Shown: one piece after another, positions 13,515 through 17,638 of the stretch
Layout of the letters: each line of letters opens with the position of its first letter
Position numbering within the stretch: the first letter of the stretch is position 1
NCBI GenBank assembly: GCA_964401385.1
Contig: CAYNYF010000089.1
Span: forward strand, 1 to 17,638
DNA from: CAYNYF01 sp964401385
Lineage (GTDB): Bacteria; Planctomycetota; Phycisphaerae; SM23-33
Length of the DNA stretch: 17,638 nt
Reading direction: 5' to 3'
Notes under the pieces: model-generated
Seen by the model: only the letters and a program-made list of their open reading frames with translations
Told to the model about the DNA's origin: nothing
Databases searched by the model: none
Translations under genes and position numbers: made by a program

Positions 13515-16500
13515 ATGACGGCGGATCCCAGATTCCTTACCAGCTCGGGCCCGGAGATCTTCACCGGCAACGAGTTGCTGCTGAAAGGCGCCCTGGAGGC
13601 CAAGGGGGGCGTGCACCTCCTGGGCGGCTACCCGGGCTCGCCCTCGGCGGGGTTCTTCGACGCCCTGGCCCTGGTCAAGGACCTGCTGAGCGAGAAGGGC
13701 ATCCGCACGGTCATGAACAACAACGAGGCCCTGGCGGCGGCGATGCTGAACGGCTCGCAGACCCTGGGCTGCCGGGGGATGATCGTGCTGAAGTCCGTGG
13801 GCGTGCACGTGGGCGCCGACGGGCTGGCGCTGGGCAACCTCGCCGGGGGCGACCCCGCCGGCGGGGCCATCGTGGTCTACGGCGACGATCCCTGGTCCGA
13901 CTCGACCCAGGTTCCCGCCGACAGCCGGTACATCTCGAAGCATCTCTTTATCCCCGTCATCGAGCCGTCCGACGCGCAGGAGGTCAAGGACTTCGTGGAT
14001 CTGGCCTTCGAGCTGTCGCGCAGGTCGGAGCTGTTCGCCGGCTACGTGCTGACGACCAACCTGGCCGACGGCGGCGGGTCGGTGCAGTGCCGTCCGAACC
14101 AGTACCCCGAATTCAACACCCGCCAGCGGATACTGCTGGAGACCGACGCCATCGACCTGGACAAGCGCGTGCTCCTGCCGCCGAGGACCTGGACGCAGGA
14201 GAAGACGCTTGCGGATCGTCACCGCCGCGCCGTCGAGGCCGCCCGGGAGCTGGGGCTGAACCGGATCCTGTATCCGGCCGGGAAGCCCCGCCCGCTGGGG
14301 TTCGTCAGCAGCGGGCTGGCCCACGGATACCTCGTCCAGGCCCTGCTGGAGCTGGGGCTGCTGGGCGAGTTTCCGATCCTGAAGTTCGGCCTGAGCTATC
14401 CCGTGGACGGCGCGTTAGTGGCCGAGCTGGCCCGCCAGTGCGACCGCATCGTCGTCGTCGAGGAGCGGCGCGGCTTCCTGGAGGAGCAGATCGGCCAGGT
14501 GCTGCTGCGGCTCCGGCAGAGCCGCGAGCTGGACGAGCCGGTCGAGCTGTGGGGCAAGCGCTTCCCCGACGGACTGGAGGGCTTTCCCGAGATCCGCGGG
14601 CTGGGCCCGTCGCTGGTCACCGAGCGGCTGGTGCCGCTGCTGAAGAAGGTCGCCGGCGGCGACCGCGCCGTCGCGCCGGGCAGGATCGGCGAGCTGGACC
14701 GCGAGATGGCGATGATCCGCTCGGCCAAGCAGTCGGCCGCGCCGTTCCCGGCGCTTCCGGCCCGGTCGGCCACGTTCTGCCCCGGCTGCCCCCACCGCGA
14801 TTCGGCCAGTCTGTGCCTGGAGGTCAAGAAGCGCTTCATGGACGGCGAGTACATGCGCCGCCGCCACCAGAGCGGACCGGTGGACCTTCTCTTCCACGGC
14901 GACACCGGCTGCTACACCATGCTCATGTACCCGCCCAACGCCACGCTCATGCACGACTACTCCGGCATGGGGCTGGGCGGCGGCACCGGTAGCGGCACCG
15001 ACCCGTTCATCGTCAACAAGGAAGTCGTCTTCATGGGCGACGGCACCTTCTTCCACTCCGGGCAGATCGCCATCTCGCAGGCCGTCAAGTTCGGTCAGGA
15101 CATCACCTTCATCATCCTGGACAACTCCACCACGGCCATGACCGGCCACCAGCCCACGCCCGGGGTGGACTACGACGTGATCGGCAACCCCACGCCCGTG
15201 CAGGACATCGAGGAGATCGTCGGCGGCATGGGCGCCGGCGGCGGGCTGACCGTGGTCCGGGTCGATCCGGAAAAGCGCGGCCCATACCGGGAGCTGCTGG
15301 AGCGGACCTTCCTGGCCGACGGGGTCAAGGTCGTCATCGCCACCAAGGAGTGCGGCATCACCCGGATCCGGCGCAAGCGCCGCGCCGAGCGCGCCGAGGC
15401 CCGCCGGCAGGGCTACGTCCGCAGCCGCGAGTACACAAACATCAACGCGGAAATCTGCCGCTTCTGCCTGACCTGCGCGGAGCTGACCGGCTGCCCGGGC
15501 CTCAAGCACGTCCAGACCGACTACGGCCCGAAGATGGACACCGACGTTACCTGGTGCGTCCGGGACGGGGCGTGCCACCGCGTGCGCGCCTGCTCGGCCT
15601 TCGAGTACGTCACCGTCAAGCGCAAGCGCCCGCCGCGGTCGCGGGTGCCCGAGCTGGGCCTGGAGGAAATTCCCGAGCCGGCAAAGGGCCCGCCCGGCGA
15701 CCTCTGGCGCTGCTGCCTGGTCGGCGTGGGCGGCATGGGCATCGGGCTGGCAACGCAGATCCTCGTCCGGGCCGGCCACAAGCAGGGCTACAACGTCGTG
15801 TTCGTGGACAAGAAGGGCCTGGCCATCCGCAACGGCGCCGTCGTCAGCCAGGTCGTCTACAACATCTCGAAGCAGCCGATCACCGGGCTGATCCCCTACG
15901 GCAAGGCCGACCTGCTCATCGGCGTTGACATCCTCCAGGCCACCGGCGCCCTGGCCCCGACCGGCCGAACGCGCTTCGGCTCGCCTGACCTCACCGCCGC
16001 CGTCATCAACACCGATAAGGTCGCGACCATCCGCGGCCTGCTCGGGCAGGAGGACTTCGACCCGGACGTTTTGGAAAAGACCATCCGAGCCAACACCCGT
16101 CCCGACGCCTACCTCGCCCGGAACATCTCCCGGATCTGCGAGAAGTACCTCGGCAGCAAGCTGTACACCAACATCATGATGCTGGGATTCGCCTTCCAGA
16201 AGGGCCTGATCCCCGTCTCCATGCACTCGATGGCCTGGGCCATTAAGGACACCATCCGCGCCGATTTCCGCAAGAACCTGTACGCCTTCAACATGGGGCG
16301 GAAGCTGGTGGTCCAGCCGGACTTGTTCCAGGGCCCGCCGCAGCGGACCGGCTGGCGCCAGACGCTGGAGGAGAAGTGCCGCAACACCATCCGGCGCTAC
16401 CGGCGCGGGCACTACCTGGCCGATCGGCTCACGCAGTTGACGGCCGACGTGATGGCCGTCGCCGAGGACCTGGACGAGGCCGACAAGCGGGCGATCGTCG

Positions 16501-17638
16501 TCCGGGTGTACGACTGCATGCGCTGGGGCGGACTCGACTACGCCCGGCGATACGCCGACGGCGTCATCGACATCTGCAAGAAGGACGGCCCGGAGTATGG
16601 CTACGCCGCGACGCGCGCGGTCATCCAGAACCTGGCCGCCGCCATGCTCATCAAGGACGCCGTCTTCATCGCCGAGCTGGCCACCTCCCCGGAGAAGCGC
16701 GCCCGCGACCGCGAAAAGTACGACGTCAACCCCGCCAACGGCGACCGCATCGTCTACCGGCACCTGCTGCACCCGTCCTTCAGCATCGGCTCGCGTTCGT
16801 TCCTGCTCGACGTTACCGCCCGCGACTGGATGCTTCAGTGCCTCAAGCGGATGAAGTGGCTGCGGAAGCTGCCCGGCTGGCGGAAACAGCAGCGCCGGTT
16901 CCTGGCCGCCTACGAGCAGGCCGCCGCCGAGTTCGACTACGCCGGCCCGGACGAGTACGCCCAGCGCCTGGCGGTGCTGTCGTCGCCGCAGTGCATGGAC
17001 TGCTTCAACCCGCGCTGCCGCGAGGAAGGCTGCCCGCTGGGCAGCAGGGTGCCCCAGTGGGTCAAGCTGGCGTATGAGGGCTTGTGGAAAGACGCCTGGG
17101 AGCTGCTGGAGGCGGACAATAATTTCCCCGAGGTCACCTCTCACATCTGCCCGGCCCCGTGCCAGGACTCGTGCAAGCTGGCACTGGGCGGCCTGCCGGT
17201 GCAGATTCGCCAGATCGAGGGCCAGATCGTCGAGCGCGCCCTGGAGGGCGGCTGGCTCTTGCCGCGGCCCGCGGCCGAGAAGACCGGCAAACGCGTTGCC
17301 GTCGTCGGGTCCGGCCCGGCGGGACTGGCGGCGGCACAGCAGCTCGCCCGCGCCGGCCACGAGGTGACTCTCGTCGAGAAAGAAGCCCGCCTCGCCGGGC
17401 TGCTGCGGGACTCGCTCGCGCGCTCCGAGGTGACCCTGCGCGACGGAGACGTCCTGGTGGTCTCGAGCAAGGTGGTCTCGAAGGCCCAGGGACTGCGGGT
17501 GGAGCTCGCGGACGGCGACCCGAACGGCGCGCGAGACGAGGTGGTCCGCCAGCACAGCCACCGCGTCGTGGCCGAACGACTGACCCGGGACGGCGTGACC
17601 CGGATCGTGGCCGCCGAGGCCGGGCCGGTGATGGCTGC
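13515..17638 (+). CDS. Giant fused IorA-ferredoxin-IorB-DUF6537-GltD-like 2-oxoacid oxidoreductase (3' end chimeric or open)
   Basis: Indolepyruvate/2-oxoacid:ferredoxin oxidoreductases convert aryl-pyruvates and CoA to acyl-CoA, CO2 and reduced ferredoxin. This unbroken frame (1374 codons, no stop in the window) contains in order: the IorA N-terminal domain with GGYPGSPSAGF (about 38-48); a middle domain ending VVVEERRGFLEEQ; CPGCPHRD (422-429); the TPP motif GDGTFFHSG to LDN (508-537); a seven-cysteine segment (C648, C651, C654, C660, C681, C687, C693); the IorB/gamma domain from LVGVGGMGIG (735-744); a DUF6537-like region with YDCMRWGGLDYARRY and LLHPSFSIGSRSF; then a GltD-like module with C1160, C1163, C1168, C1173, the block CPAPCQDSC (1212-1220) and the FAD motif GSGPAG (1265-1270). 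From about 1293 it turns into CofE-like sequence. The start could also be the ATG at 13503. The GltD part suggests NAD(P)(H) coupling. Confidence 0.85.
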   Translation, partial: MTADPRFLTSSGPEIFTGNELLLKGALEAKGGVHLLGGYPGSPSAGFFDALALVKDLLSEKGIRTVMNNNEALAAAMLNGSQTLGCRGMIVLKSVGVHVGADGLALGNLAGGDPAGGAIVVYGDDPWSDSTQVPADSRYISKHLFIPVIEPSDAQEVKDFVDLAFELSRRSELFAGYVLTTNLADGGGSVQCRPNQYPEFNTRQRILLETDAIDLDKRVLLPPRTWTQEKTLADRHRRAVEAARELGLNRILYPAGKPRPLGFVSSGLAHGYLVQALLELGLLGEFPILKFGLSYPVDGALVAELARQCDRIVVVEERRGFLEEQIGQVLLRLRQSRELDEPVELWGKRFPDGLEGFPEIRGLGPSLVTERLVPLLKKVAGGDRAVAPGRIGELDREMAMIRSAKQSAAPFPALPARSATFCPGCPHRDSASLCLEVKKRFMDGEYMRRRHQSGPVDLLFHGDTGCYTMLMYPPNATLMHDYSGMGLGGGTGSGTDPFIVNKEVVFMGDGTFFHSGQIAISQAVKFGQDITFIILDNSTTAMTGHQPTPGVDYDVIGNPTPVQDIEEIVGGMGAGGGLTVVRVDPEKRGPYRELLERTFLADGVKVVIATKECGITRIRRKRRAERAEARRQGYVRSREYTNINAEICRFCLTCAELTGCPGLKHVQTDYGPKMDTDVTWCVRDGACHRVRACSAFEYVTVKRKRPPRSRVPELGLEEIPEPAKGPPGDLWRCCLVGVGGMGIGLATQILVRAGHKQGYNVVFVDKKGLAIRNGAVVSQVVYNISKQPITGLIPYGKADLLIGVDILQATGALAPTGRTRFGSPDLTAAVINTDKVATIRGLLGQEDFDPDVLEKTIRANTRPDAYLARNISRICEKYLGSKLYTNIMMLGFAFQKGLIPVSMHSMAWAIKDTIRADFRKNLYAFNMGRKLVVQPDLFQGPPQRTGWRQTLEEKCRNTIRRYRRGHYLADRLTQLTADVMAVAEDLDEADKRAIVVRVYDCMRWGGLDYARRYADGVIDICKKDGPEYGYAATRAVIQNLAAAMLIKDAVFIAELATSPEKRARDREKYDVNPANGDRIVYRHLLHPSFSIGSRSFLLDVTARDWMLQCLKRMKWLRKLPGWRKQQRRFLAAYEQAAAEFDYAGPDEYAQRLAVLSSPQCMDCFNPRCREEGCPLGSRVPQWVKLAYEGLWKDAWELLEADNNFPEVTSHICPAPCQDSCKLALGGLPVQIRQIEGQIVERALEGGWLLPRPAAEKTGKRVAVVGSGPAGLAAAQQLARAGHEVTLVEKEARLAGLLRDSLARSEVTLRDGDVLVVSSKVVSKAQGLRVELADGDPNGARDEVVRQHSHRVVAERLTRDGVTRIVAAEAGPVMA
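17391..17638 (+). other. CofE/FbiB-like segment joined in frame to the oxidoreductase (probable chimeric junction)
   Basis: From about 17391 the frame reads LAGLLRDSLARSEVTL, then RDGDVLVVSSKVVSKAQG, RVVAERLTRDGVTRIV and AAEAGPVMAA. This is the N-terminal half of coenzyme F420-0:L-glutamate ligase (CofE/FbiB), where GDVLVV-SK-VSKAxG is a hallmark. It starts without the first ~20 residues of that family. The flavoprotein before it is cut off about 30 residues into its FAD domain. The shared stretch CTCGCCGGGCTGCTGCGG (17391-17408) fits both families, since GltD-like proteins have GGLLRYG at this point. An assembly join or recombination at this microhomology explains it better than a working fusion. 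Confidence 0.7.

Noticed and set aside
13337..14992. A 551-codon plus-strand open frame over the first part of the oxidoreductase gene
   Set aside because: It is in a different frame from the IorA motifs, is Arg/Gly/Pro-rich and has no domain signature.
14415..17561. A 1048-codon open frame on the minus strand
   Set aside because: It is the antisense shadow of the IorA/IorB/GltD frame. Its translation is Ala/Gly/Asp/Val/Arg-rich with no motif, while the plus strand shows clear family motifs in order.

Overview
The window looks like a high-GC planctomycete-type bacterium (Planctomycetota, perhaps a Phycisphaerae-like lineage). The evidence is a secreted protein ending in a dockerin-like Asp/Gly repeat pair plus a PEP-CTERM sorting tail, next to lipid A and MEP-pathway isoprenoid genes, a YmdB-type phosphoesterase and anaerobe-type 2-oxoacid:ferredoxin enzymes. 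This lineage call is inference from gene content; no rRNA, tRNA or marker gene is present.

Layout, left to right. Positions 1-213 hold the tail end after dxs and at most a doubtful partial ORF. An isoprenoid pair on the minus strand follows: ispA-type prenyl transferase (2375-3280), then dxs (214-2289). lpxA (3449-4273, +) is divergent from ispA across a promoter-bearing gap. lpxA converges on a YmdB/TIGR00282-type metallophosphoesterase (4313-5158, -) with a hairpin between the two stop codons. Across another divergent gap lies a glycogen/starch-synthase-like glycosyltransferase (5437-7209, +). Next come an Rrf2-family regulator with three candidate Fe-S cysteines (7338-7793, +), which has a good sigma70-like promoter and inverted repeats at its start, and a convergent small nitroreductase (7807-8319, -).

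The centre is a tandem pair of large paralogous secreted proteins resembling GH42 beta-galactosidases with a trimerisation-like domain (11035-13281 and 8441-10879, both -). The downstream copy has the dockerin-like and PEP-CTERM tail; the upstream copy has no tail and carries a palindromic repeat inside its signal-peptide coding region.

The right quarter is one giant open frame (13515 to the window end, +). It joins IorA (TPP enzyme), a cysteine-rich ferredoxin segment, an IorB/gamma domain, a DUF6537-like region and a GltD-like Fe-S/FAD module. This would be a single-chain 2-oxoacid (probably aryl-pyruvate) oxidoreductase with its own flavin route to NAD(P). It is the most interesting coding feature here. 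Just after the FAD-binding motif (about 17391-17408) the frame switches in mid-domain to sequence typical of the F420-0:gamma-glutamyl ligase CofE/FbiB. Neither domain is whole at this joint, so the last ~240 bases are best read as an assembly chimera or a rearrangement until checked.

No tRNA, rRNA, CRISPR array, transposase or phage gene was recognised.
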